Source: Mucilaginibacter empetricola
GTDB taxonomy: Bacteria; Bacteroidota; Bacteroidia; Sphingobacteriales; Sphingobacteriaceae
NCBI RefSeq assembly: GCF_024808665.1
Contig: NZ_JANUBZ010000001.1
Coordinates: 372,001 to 436,000 of the forward strand
DNA length: 64,000 nucleotides
Direction: 5' to 3'
The notes below the pieces were generated by a model that had not been told where the DNA came from, did no database searches, and saw nothing but the letters and a program-made list of their open reading frames with translations. A program made the translations under genes and the position numbers. Positions 53,719-61,709 of this stretch are shown here, piece after piece. Numbering within the stretch: position 1 is the first letter of the stretch; each line of letters begins with the position of its first letter.

Positions 53719-54975
53719 ATGAGTGTTTCTAAACTAGCCCAAAATCTGCATGGGTCTGAAATTATAAAAATTGCAGGCGAAATAAACGAGTTAAAAAGAC
53801 AGGGACAAAACATTGCCAACCTAACTATTGGCGATTTTGACTCAGCCATTTATCCTATCCCTGCCGAGTTGAAGCAGGATATTGTTGAGGCTTATGCCCA
53901 AAATCAAACCAATTATCCTCCTGCCGATGGTATGCTGAGCCTGCGTGAAAGTGTTTCGGCATTTTTAAAAAGCAGGTTTGATCTGGATTATACTCCCGGC
54001 CAGATCCTGATATCAGGCGGCTCTCGTCCATTAATATACTCCATCTTTATGGCAGTGGTTGATCCGGGCGATAAGGTAGTATTCCCGGCACCATCATGGA
54101 ACAATAATCACTATTGCGATTTGACAAATGCCCAACCGGTAATTGTTCAAACCACACCCGAAAATAACTTTATGCCAACGGCCGCCGAGCTGGCCCCGCA
54201 TTTAAAAGGAGCTGCCCTGTTAGCGTTGTGTTCCCCATTGAACCCAACCGGCACCATGTTCAGCAAAAAAGATCTGGAAGAGATCTGCGACCTGGTAATT
54301 GCCGAAAACAAAACCCGTAAAGCCGGCGAGAAGCCGCTTTATTTAATGTACGATCAAATTTATTCGCAACTTACTTTTGGCAAACACGAGCACTATAACC
54401 CGGTAAGCTTGCGCCCCGAGTTAAAAGATGTAACCATTTTTGTTGATGGATCATCAAAATGCTTTGCCGCAACCGGTGTGCGCGTGGGTTGGGGCTTTGG
54501 TCCGGCAGAAGTGGTTAACCACATGAAATCAATAGTGGGCCACATGGGCGCCTGGGCACCAAAAGCCGAGCAGGTAGCTATGGCCAAATACCTGAAAAAC
54601 GATACCCAGGTGAACGCCTATCTGGCCAACATCAAACATAATATTCAAAACAGCTTAACTACGCTGTACAACGGCTTTCAGCAACTAAAGGCCGAAGGCT
54701 TTAATGTTGATTCTATTGAGCCGATGGGCGCTATTTACCTTACCGTAAAAGTTGATTACGCCGGCAAAAAAACACCCGATGGTAATATATTGAAAACATC
54801 AGCCGATATTAACTTTTACCTGATTAAAGAAGCGAAAGTAGCCCTGGTTCCATTCTCGGCCTTTGGTACAGGTGATGATGTAAACTGGTTCAGGGTATCA
54901 GTTGGTGCCAGTACTTTACAGGATATTGAACAATTAACTCCACGTATTAAAGCTGCACTAGGTAAATTGGTGTAG
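53719..54975 (+). CDS. Class I/II PLP-dependent aminotransferase
   Basis: 418 residues. Motifs are NLTIGDFDSAIYPIP near the N-terminus, NYPPADGMLSLRESV, the cofactor region ALCSPLNPTGTM, YDQIYSQLTFG and the PLP-binding lysine in VDGSSKCFAATGVRVGWG. The C-terminal arginine region is WFRVSVGAST. It resembles aspartate/aromatic-type aminotransferases; the substrate is not determinable. It is divergent from efp; CACATTTG at 53683-53690 (one mismatch) is the likely -7 element. Confidence 0.93.
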   Translation: MSVSKLAQNLHGSEIIKIAGEINELKRQGQNIANLTIGDFDSAIYPIPAELKQDIVEAYAQNQTNYPPADGMLSLRESVSAFLKSRFDLDYTPGQILISGGSRPLIYSIFMAVVDPGDKVVFPAPSWNNNHYCDLTNAQPVIVQTTPENNFMPTAAELAPHLKGAALLALCSPLNPTGTMFSKKDLEEICDLVIAENKTRKAGEKPLYLMYDQIYSQLTFGKHEHYNPVSLRPELKDVTIFVDGSSKCFAATGVRVGWGFGPAEVVNHMKSIVGHMGAWAPKAEQVAMAKYLKNDTQVNAYLANIKHNIQNSLTTLYNGFQQLKAEGFNVDSIEPMGAIYLTVKVDYAGKKTPDGNILKTSADINFYLIKEAKVALVPFSAFGTGDDVNWFRVSVGASTLQDIEQLTPRIKAALGKLV

Positions 54976-54986
54976 CTTTTGGTTCA

Positions 54987-55067
54987 TGGTTCATAGATCA
55001 TAGTCGAAAAGGGTTGTGGTTTATTAACTATGAACTCTTTTATCAAATAAAAAAGAGCTATGAACCA
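54987..55067. repeat. Inverted repeats between convergent genes
   Basis: Outer arms TGGTTCATAG (54987-54996) and CTATGAACCA (55058-55067) enclose a CTCTTTT/AAAAGAG hairpin (55035-55057). ACTATGAAC wording recurs just outside. Probably a two-way terminator built from simple repeats. Confidence 0.6.
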
Positions 55068-55085
55068 TCAACTATGAACTTCTCC

Positions 55086-56198
55086 TCACCTCAACGTCAA
55101 ATCACTTCTAACCGGATAGTGGTCTGATAACCTCTTTTCTATCACCTGGTAATCATCTACGTCAAACTGCGGACTAACCATAATATAATCTATCTGATAG
55201 TTGGGAAAATCGCCGTTATAAGTGCGGCCCAATCCGAAGCCTTTTTCGCGGAAGGCATTTTTTAAGCCTTTGCTCATCTGGTTAACCGCATATGAAGTTG
55301 GTGTATCATTAAAGTCGCCAGATATAATATATGGATAAGGGCACTGTGCAGCATGCTGCTTTATCTTATCAACCTGATTACTTCGCTTAATAAAGGCGTT
55401 TTTTAATTTGGCGCCCAAACGTTTGGTTGATGACACATCTGTTTTCCCTTGCTGCGATACCTCACTCAAATATTTATAATCTTCCGGATCAAAACGGATG
55501 GATTGCAGGTGCACACTATAAACCCTGAACTGGCGATCACCTTTTTTTACATCGATATACAAACAGGCGTTTTCGCTTTTATTATCAGATATGGCAATAG
55601 TGCCAAAATCAAGAATAGGAAACTTCGAAAAAATGGCGATCCCGATGGCTTCGGAGCGGTTAAAAAATATCGGCTTAAAATAATAATAGGCCGATCCCAT
55701 TATTTTAACCAGGGAATCGAGCATATCATACTGCCCGCGATTACGACTGTAAAACTCCTGAAAACCGATAATATCCGGCTGCTGATCTTTTATAATCTGT
55801 AGTATTTCGCGCTTGGTTGAGGTATCATTTTTTGAACCATAGCGTTTAAAATTATGCACGTTATAGGTCATCATTCTTACCACATCGCCGCCAATTGGTT
55901 TGGAATAATTATCAGAAGAGGAATGAAAGCCTACATTGTTTTTAAAAATGTTCCAGCCCAGGGCAATGGTTATAATGGATATAGAAGCATACCACGGCTT
56001 GCGGAACAGCCAGAAAATAATAAAAATGATACAACCGGCAGCTAAAACCGGGTAAGCCAGGCCGAAAAAGGCAATTGCCCATGCTTTTCGCGGATCAACT
56101 ACCGGGGCCAGGTAGCTAATGAGCAGCGCAAAGCAAAAGAAGCAGTTTAGCCATAAAATAATCCTGTTAATAAGTGATAGTTTGGTTTTATCCTTCAT
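55086..56198 (-). CDS. Endonuclease/exonuclease/phosphatase family membrane protein
   Basis: 370 residues. Three membrane helices occupy ~1-90. An EEP domain at ~105-370 follows: MTYNVHNF, IGFQEFYSRNRGQY (metal Glu), FRVYSVHLQS, ISGDFNDTPTSYA, YQIDYIMVSPQ and the final SDHYPVRSDL with the catalytic Asp-His. It acts as a membrane-anchored phosphodiesterase, catalytic part probably outside the inner membrane; the substrate is unknown. It overlaps the upstream rhomboid gene by 11 bp, closing the mutL-rhomboid-rhomboid-EEP run. Confidence 0.9.
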   Translation of the reverse strand: MKDKTKLSLINRIILWLNCFFCFALLISYLAPVVDPRKAWAIAFFGLAYPVLAAGCIIFIIFWLFRKPWYASISIITIALGWNIFKNNVGFHSSSDNYSKPIGGDVVRMMTYNVHNFKRYGSKNDTSTKREILQIIKDQQPDIIGFQEFYSRNRGQYDMLDSLVKIMGSAYYYFKPIFFNRSEAIGIAIFSKFPILDFGTIAISDNKSENACLYIDVKKGDRQFRVYSVHLQSIRFDPEDYKYLSEVSQQGKTDVSSTKRLGAKLKNAFIKRSNQVDKIKQHAAQCPYPYIISGDFNDTPTSYAVNQMSKGLKNAFREKGFGLGRTYNGDFPNYQIDYIMVSPQFDVDDYQVIEKRLSDHYPVRSDLTLR

Positions 56199-57057
56199 TA
56201 TTGTTGCTGGCGCGAAATAGTATCTCTTTCTCCTGTTTGTTCAGGCTATCATATCCTGAACGGGAAATTTTATCTAATATAAGATCTATTTCTTCTTGTC
56301 GTGGAGCACCTGATGAATTTTTGGTTGCATTTTTAACTACCACTTTTAATTTTGACTTAGGCTTAAATAAATTAGCTATACCGCCAACCATATCGCGCCC
56401 CTTTTGTAATTGTTTAATGTAGATGAAACCCATCAATGCACCGCCCAGATGTGACAGTTCGCCACCTGCGTTTAAACCGGTGATACCTAAAAAATCAATC
56501 ACTATAAAAAACAATACCAGCCATTTTAATTTTACAGGGCCTATAAAAATCAACGGGATGGTATAATCGGGCAGCAGCGTTGCCGTAGCTACCATAATTG
56601 CCATCACACTTGCTGATGCACCAACCAATGGGCCGGATAATGCATTACTATGAGTAAATAGCGGGAAGGTGTTAAAGCTAACTACAAACACCAAGGCGCC
56701 AGCTAATCCTCCTAAAAGGTAAAGCCCAAGGGTACGTTTCTTTCCGAGATATTCTTCAAAAATTTGCCCAAACCAATAAAACCACAGCATATTGAAAAGG
56801 ATATGAAAAATACCCTCGTGCATAAACATGTAAGTAAGCGGCGTCCAGAAACGGATTAGCAACTTTGGCAGGGATGCAGGTAAAAAGAAATATTCCTGGC
56901 AGTAAAATAAATAAACGTGCGTACGCAGAAATAGGTATTCCAAAACATCGGGAACATAAATCAGCAAAAAAACAATAATATTAATCCCAATTAGCAGGTT
57001 TAATTTACTGCCGGAGCGCAGCATTTTATATTGTAAATTTTGCCAGAGAGTGCTCAT
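56188..57057 (-). CDS. Rhomboid family intramembrane serine protease with C-terminal tail
   Basis: 289 residues, six membrane helices at ~20-215. Visible are FMHEGIFHILFNMLWFYWFGQIFEEYLG, the catalytic serine in VGASASVMAIM and the histidine in LSHLGGALMGFIYI. A basic cytoplasmic tail of ~70 residues ends in a short helix (EEIDLILDKISRSGYDSLNKQEKEIL), a pattern seen in long Bacteroidota rhomboids. It is translationally linked to the EEP gene. Confidence 0.92.
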   Translation of the reverse strand: MSTLWQNLQYKMLRSGSKLNLLIGINIIVFLLIYVPDVLEYLFLRTHVYLFYCQEYFFLPASLPKLLIRFWTPLTYMFMHEGIFHILFNMLWFYWFGQIFEEYLGKKRTLGLYLLGGLAGALVFVVSFNTFPLFTHSNALSGPLVGASASVMAIMVATATLLPDYTIPLIFIGPVKLKWLVLFFIVIDFLGITGLNAGGELSHLGGALMGFIYIKQLQKGRDMVGGIANLFKPKSKLKVVVKNATKNSSGAPRQEEIDLILDKISRSGYDSLNKQEKEILFRASNNNEG

Positions 57058-57178
57058 AAGTTATTATCTATTATAAAGCAGATAACTTGTTTTTGTTTAA
57101 AAAGTTGTACCGTAATTTGTATTTTACAATTTACGAACACTTGCGCAATTTTTCGCCGTATACAGCAACTTTTTTAAG

Positions 57179-57889
57179 CTACCGCAGTCGCCATGTTTTT
57201 ACCAGGATAAAGCCGAGCAGCGCCCCGCCTAGGTGCGCAAAGTGAGCCACATTATCGCCACCAAACTGACCTACACCTAAAACAATTTCAATAATGATAT
57301 AAATAGGTATAATATATTTTGCCTTAATAGGTACAGGCACAAATAATATCATTAGTTCCAGATTAGGGTAAAGCATACCAAAAGCAACTAAAACGCCAAA
57401 AATTGCACCGGATGCGCCGACAAGTGGGCCAAAATAAATATCATGTAATTTTTGCGCCTGATCTCCATATTGAAAATATGTCGAATCAAGCAACGGTTGA
57501 GCAATAGTAAAACTACCCGTTATACCATGAATTTCAATTCCCTGAACAACCATTTGAAGAACGTACGCTCCAATTCCGCAAATAAAATATAGATTAAAAA
57601 AGCGTTTGCCGCCAATAGCATACTCTAATATCGGCCCAAAAGAAAACAAGGCAAACATATTAAACAAAATGTGCTCCCAACCACCATGCATAAACATATA
57701 AGTAATAGGCTGCCATGGTTTAAAATTGGGCGAGTTAAAATAAAAGCCACCCAAAAAAGTTGTTACAGGTCCCCGTGGGTCTTGATGATCAATAAATAAA
57801 AATGGAATAAAGCAGATTAAATTAATAATCAGCAGGTTTTTTACAACCGGGGTTAAATTTGCGAAGGGTGATTGCCTGTATGCGCTCAT
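57179..57889 (-). CDS. Rhomboid family intramembrane serine protease
   Basis: 236 residues with six membrane helices. Motifs are YMFMHGGWEHILFNMFALFSFGPILEYAIG, the serine in VGASGAIFGVLVAFG and the histidine in VAHFAHLGGALLGFILV. It follows mutL by 27 bp on the same strand and precedes the longer rhomboid gene by 121 bp. The two are paralogues with about the same order of motifs. Confidence 0.92.
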   Translation of the reverse strand: MSAYRQSPFANLTPVVKNLLIINLICFIPFLFIDHQDPRGPVTTFLGGFYFNSPNFKPWQPITYMFMHGGWEHILFNMFALFSFGPILEYAIGGKRFFNLYFICGIGAYVLQMVVQGIEIHGITGSFTIAQPLLDSTYFQYGDQAQKLHDIYFGPLVGASGAIFGVLVAFGMLYPNLELMILFVPVPIKAKYIIPIYIIIEIVLGVGQFGGDNVAHFAHLGGALLGFILVKTWRLR

Positions 57890-57916
57890 AATAATGTATT
57901 AAAACCGACTATGCGG

Positions 57917-59773
57917 TTATTTATCAAATCGTTCTAAAAGTTCGTTTAATGTAAATGTAGTGATCACCAGTTTGCCGTTCAGTGCAAGGTTGGGCATCTG
58001 GCAGGCAAAAAGCTGGTCTATCAATAAATTCATTTCCTCTAATGACATCTTTGTGCCCGCTTTCGTTGCAGCGTTGCGTGCAAGTGATCGGGCAAGGCTA
58101 TCGCGTTTATCTAGCTTTAATATGGCCTGATTGTTTTTAAAGCCTTCCAGCAATTGTTCCAATATCTCGCTTTCATCAGTATTTATCAAATCAGCCGGTA
58201 TACCCTCAACCACCACCGTATTTTTGCCAAACTCACGGATATCAAACCCCAGCGCACGAATATCGGGTAAAAGTTCTTTTAATAGTTCAAAATCGGCGCT
58301 ATTTAATGTTACCGACTGCGGAAACAAGCTTTGCTGGCTCACACCCGAATGCGTTTGCAATTGCTGCAAAAAGCGCTCATATAAAATACGTTCGTGCGCA
58401 GCTTGCTGGTTAATCAACATAAACCCCGATTTAATTTGCGACAGGATAAACCGGCCCTGTATCTGAAACAGCTGTCTTTCGCTGGGTTTGTTTATTTCCT
58501 GATCATCCACCTCAATGCTTTTTTCATCGTGCATTTGGTGTTGTATGGTAATCTCATTCTTGCTTATTTCATACAAAGTATCCCAGTTTTTTGGGATGGG
58601 CGAACTTTTATAATCACCGCTACCCCGCGAATAGCCGCTTTCGTAAGCCGGTTTTTTATCAGCATCAAAAGGGTTAAAATCCGGATTAAAGCTGATGGTT
58701 GGTGGCACAATTTCTTCAAAAGGTTTGGGCATAACCAGGTGTTCAATACTGTTTTCCTGGTCAAAATCCAAACTGGGGGTAATGTTGTACCTGCCCAGTG
58801 ACCGTTTTACCGCCGAGCGGATAATGGCATAAATAGTTTGTTCATCCTGGTACTTAATTTCTGTTTTTGTGGGATGAACGTTAATATCAATCTTAGCCGG
58901 GTCTATCTCAATAAACAAAACATACAGCGGGAAGGTATCTTCGGGCAATAGTTCTTTAAATGCCATCATTACGGCATGGTTTAAATAAGCATCCTTTATA
59001 AAACGATTGTTCACAAAAAAGAATTGCTCACCGCGGGTTCTGCGTGCATACTCCGGTTTGCCCACAAAGCCACGCAGTTTTATTACAGTGGTATCTTCTT
59101 CAACGGGTACCAGTCGCTCGTTATAATTATTGCCCAATAAATGGATAATACGCTGCTTTAGCGTCGACCCCGGCAGATGATAAACTTCTTGCCCATCATG
59201 ATGCATCGTAAAAAATATCTGCGGATTGGCCAGCGTTACCCGCTGAAATTCGTCAATAATATGGCGCATTTCTACCGGGTTGCTCTTTAAAAAGTTGCGA
59301 CGGGCCGGTGTATTGTAAAACAGGTTTTTTATAGATATAGAGGTACCCGTATTGGCGGCACAGGCTTCCTGGCTCAGCACTTCCGATCCTTCTATAGTTA
59401 TGCAGGTGCCCAATTCGTCTTCGTGGCGACGTGTTTTCAATTCTACATGGCTAATAGCGGCAATAGAGGCCATCGCCTCACCACGGAAACCCATGGTGCG
59501 GATAGCAAACAAATCTTCGGCCTGCTTTATTTTGGAGGTAGCGTGGCGCTCAAAGCACATACGTGCATCGGTAACACTCATGCCACAGCCATTATCAATT
59601 ACCTGTATTAATGATTTCCCTGCGTCCTTTAATATCAGTTGTATTTTATCTGCCCCAGCATCAATAGCATTCTCCACTAATTCTTTTACGGCTGATGCTG
59701 GTCGTTGTACTACTTCGCCTGCGGCAATCTGGTTGGCAACAGCATCCGGTAAAAGGTGTATAATATCTGACAT
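57917..59773 (-). CDS. mutL: DNA mismatch repair protein MutL
   Basis: 618 residues. The N-terminal GHKL ATPase at ~1-330 carries VVQRPASAVKELVENAIDAGA, VIDNGCGMS, TMGFRGEAMASIAAI and TGTSISIKNLFYNTPARRNFLKS. An acidic/Pro-rich linker at ~350-430 follows, then the C-terminal dimer domain. The endonuclease metal motif DQHAxxERxxYE is altered to NQQAAHERILYE, and the late CPHGRP-type motif reads MPNLALNGK. The nicking site therefore appears incomplete, though no mutH gene is seen here. First gene of the rhomboid/EEP run. Confidence 0.95.
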   Translation of the reverse strand: MSDIIHLLPDAVANQIAAGEVVQRPASAVKELVENAIDAGADKIQLILKDAGKSLIQVIDNGCGMSVTDARMCFERHATSKIKQAEDLFAIRTMGFRGEAMASIAAISHVELKTRRHEDELGTCITIEGSEVLSQEACAANTGTSISIKNLFYNTPARRNFLKSNPVEMRHIIDEFQRVTLANPQIFFTMHHDGQEVYHLPGSTLKQRIIHLLGNNYNERLVPVEEDTTVIKLRGFVGKPEYARRTRGEQFFFVNNRFIKDAYLNHAVMMAFKELLPEDTFPLYVLFIEIDPAKIDINVHPTKTEIKYQDEQTIYAIIRSAVKRSLGRYNITPSLDFDQENSIEHLVMPKPFEEIVPPTISFNPDFNPFDADKKPAYESGYSRGSGDYKSSPIPKNWDTLYEISKNEITIQHQMHDEKSIEVDDQEINKPSERQLFQIQGRFILSQIKSGFMLINQQAAHERILYERFLQQLQTHSGVSQQSLFPQSVTLNSADFELLKELLPDIRALGFDIREFGKNTVVVEGIPADLINTDESEILEQLLEGFKNNQAILKLDKRDSLARSLARNAATKAGTKMSLEEMNLLIDQLFACQMPNLALNGKLVITTFTLNELLERFDK

Positions 59774-59813
59774 TCTGTAAAAATTCCCTTCTTTTTCGTT
59801 TTCGATGCTAAAT

Positions 59814-60014
59814 TAATTATTTGGCGGCATAAAGCCTCACCTAAACGGCGAAGCCCTCATGAATGCCAAAAAAATCAAACAAATATGAATAATCCTCTCC
59901 AACCGCGTGCCGCCTTAGCTTTAGCGGTGGCGCAAGGAGAGGACTTTGCTTTTCGAACTCCCTCTCCCTTGAAGAGGGCTGGGGTGAGGCATAAATAATT
60001 ATTTACCGGCATAA
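59814..60014. mobile_element. MITE-like element with near-perfect flanking direct repeats
   Basis: A 157-bp core (59834-59990) has 8-bp terminal inverted repeats GCCTCACC/GGTGAGGC. It is flanked by 19-bp direct repeats, TAATTATTTGGCGGCATAA (59814-59832) and TAATTATTTACCGGCATAA (59996-60014), matching at 17 of 19. There is no coding capacity. Inside lies copy C of the dispersed repeat and a CTCCCTCTCCC / AGAGGG stretch. Confidence 0.6.
59902..59933 (-). repeat. Dispersed intergenic repeat, copy C (inverted)
   Basis: On the minus strand it reads GCGCCACCGCTAAAGCTAAG followed by GCGGCACGCGGT, the same core as copies A and B. It lies inside the 59814-60014 element. Confidence 0.8.
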
Positions 60015-60037
60015 CTTTATGGATTTGATTTTGTATA

Positions 60038-60045
60038 TAGTTTTG
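60038..60045 (+). promoter_or_regulatory. -7 element TAGTTTTG for the amidohydrolase gene
   Basis: An exact TAnnTTTG match 32 bp before the ATG at 60078; CATCCTCCTC before the ATG may add ribosome contact. Confidence 0.45.
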
Positions 60046-60077
60046 TAGCTTTCAACTTTTAAAATAACATCCTCCTC

Positions 60078-61709
60078 ATGAAAAAATTATGGCCCTGGCT
60101 ACTTGTGTTGCTAACCGCCTGTAAGAATAAAGATTACACTGCAGATCTGCTGGTTAAAAACGCTGTAGTTTATACAGTCGACAGCAGTTTCACCACCGCA
60201 AACGCCTTTGTAGTAAGCGGCGGAAAAATTATTTCTGTGGGTGATGCCGATACCCTTGAATCAAAATATAATGTGCGCGAAGTACTGGATGCCGGTGGGA
60301 AAGCCGTTTACCCTGGTTTTATTGACGCACATGCCCATTTTTATGATTATGGATTAACCTTGCAGGAAGTAAAGCTGGATAATACCCAAAGCTGGCAGGA
60401 TGTGATAGATTCTGTGAACGTCTACGCCCGCAAAAACCCAGATGGTTGGATAGTAGGCGATGGATGGGACCAGAATAAGTGGACCATCAAAGAGTTTCCA
60501 AATAAAGCAAAGCTGGATTCTTTATTCCCAGTACGCCCGGTAATTTTGGGTCGCATTGATGGGCACGCAGTCATAGCTAACCAGGCGGCGTTAAACATTG
60601 CCGGTATAAGGCCTTACCAAACCATCGCCGGCGGCAAAATAGAAACCATAAATGGTAAGCTAACCGGTATTTTGATTGATAATGCACAGGGCCTGGTGCG
60701 CCGCAAAATGCCACCGCCTACTGATACCGTTATTCAAAAGGCGCTATTAGATGCACAAAGTAATTGTTTTGCCGTTGGCCTAACCACGGTTGAAGACTGC
60801 GGTCTGCCTTATACCATGATCAACACTATTGCACAATTACAACATAAGGGAGCGTTGAAAATGCGGATGTATGTGATGTTGTCGGATGACCCTGAAAACT
60901 TTGCCTACTTATTTAAACGCGGCGTATTTAAAACACCCGGGCTCGATGTTCGGGCATTTAAGGTTTATGCTGATGGTGCGTTGGGTTCAAGAGGTGCCTG
61001 CCTGCTGCAGCCATATAACGATCAAAAAAACTGGCGCGGCTTTTTGCTGAGCAGTCAGAAACATTTTCAGGATGTAGCCGAAAAATTGGCCAACAAAGGC
61101 TTCCAGATGTGTACCCATGCCATTGGCGACTCGGCAAACCGGGTAATGCTTAAAATTTATGCCAGCGTATTAAAAGGTAAAAATGATCGCCGGTGGAGGA
61201 TTGAGCACGCGCAGATTCTTGCACCGGAAGATATAAAGCTATTTGGCGAGTACAGTATTATTCCGTCTGTACAGCCTACACATGCTACTTCGGATATGCG
61301 TTGGGCAGGCGACCGTCTGGGGAAGGATCGCCTGAAATCAGCCTACGCTTATAAACAATTGTTGCAACAAAATGGCTGGATTCCGTTAGGTACCGATTTC
61401 CCGGTTGAAAATATTAACCCGATGTACACGTTTTATGCTGCTGTGGAGCGTAAGGACTTGAAAGGCTACCCGGAAGGCGGCTTTCAGCCCGAAAACGCTT
61501 TAAGCAGAGTTGAAGCTTTAAGAGGAATGACCATTTGGGCGGCCAAAGCCAATTTTGAAGAAAAAGAAAAAGGTAGTATCGAACCCGGCAAATATGCCGA
61601 TTTTGTGATACTGGATAATGATATAATGAAAACGGGCGGTGCTCAGCTGCCCAATGTTCATGTTTTAAAAACGTATATAAATGGAGAGAAAGTTTATGAA
61701 AAAAAGTAA
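60078..61709 (+). CDS. YtcJ-like metal-dependent amidohydrolase, lipoprotein
   Basis: 543 residues. A lipoprotein signal (MKKLWPWLLVLLTAC, Cys 15) is followed by a small beta domain (LLVKNAVVYTVDSSFTTANAFVVSGGKIISVGD) and the TIM barrel. Metal and active-site motifs are GFIDAHAHFYDYG (HxH), GDGWDQNKW, THAIGDSANRVM, IEHAQILAPED and LGTDFPVENINP. YtcJ relatives hydrolyse amides or carbamates; the substrate is unknown. Here it faces the periplasm. The next gene starts inside its 3' end, so the two are made together. Confidence 0.92.
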   Translation: MKKLWPWLLVLLTACKNKDYTADLLVKNAVVYTVDSSFTTANAFVVSGGKIISVGDADTLESKYNVREVLDAGGKAVYPGFIDAHAHFYDYGLTLQEVKLDNTQSWQDVIDSVNVYARKNPDGWIVGDGWDQNKWTIKEFPNKAKLDSLFPVRPVILGRIDGHAVIANQAALNIAGIRPYQTIAGGKIETINGKLTGILIDNAQGLVRRKMPPPTDTVIQKALLDAQSNCFAVGLTTVEDCGLPYTMINTIAQLQHKGALKMRMYVMLSDDPENFAYLFKRGVFKTPGLDVRAFKVYADGALGSRGACLLQPYNDQKNWRGFLLSSQKHFQDVAEKLANKGFQMCTHAIGDSANRVMLKIYASVLKGKNDRRWRIEHAQILAPEDIKLFGEYSIIPSVQPTHATSDMRWAGDRLGKDRLKSAYAYKQLLQQNGWIPLGTDFPVENINPMYTFYAAVERKDLKGYPEGGFQPENALSRVEALRGMTIWAAKANFEEKEKGSIEPGKYADFVILDNDIMKTGGAQLPNVHVLKTYINGEKVYEKK

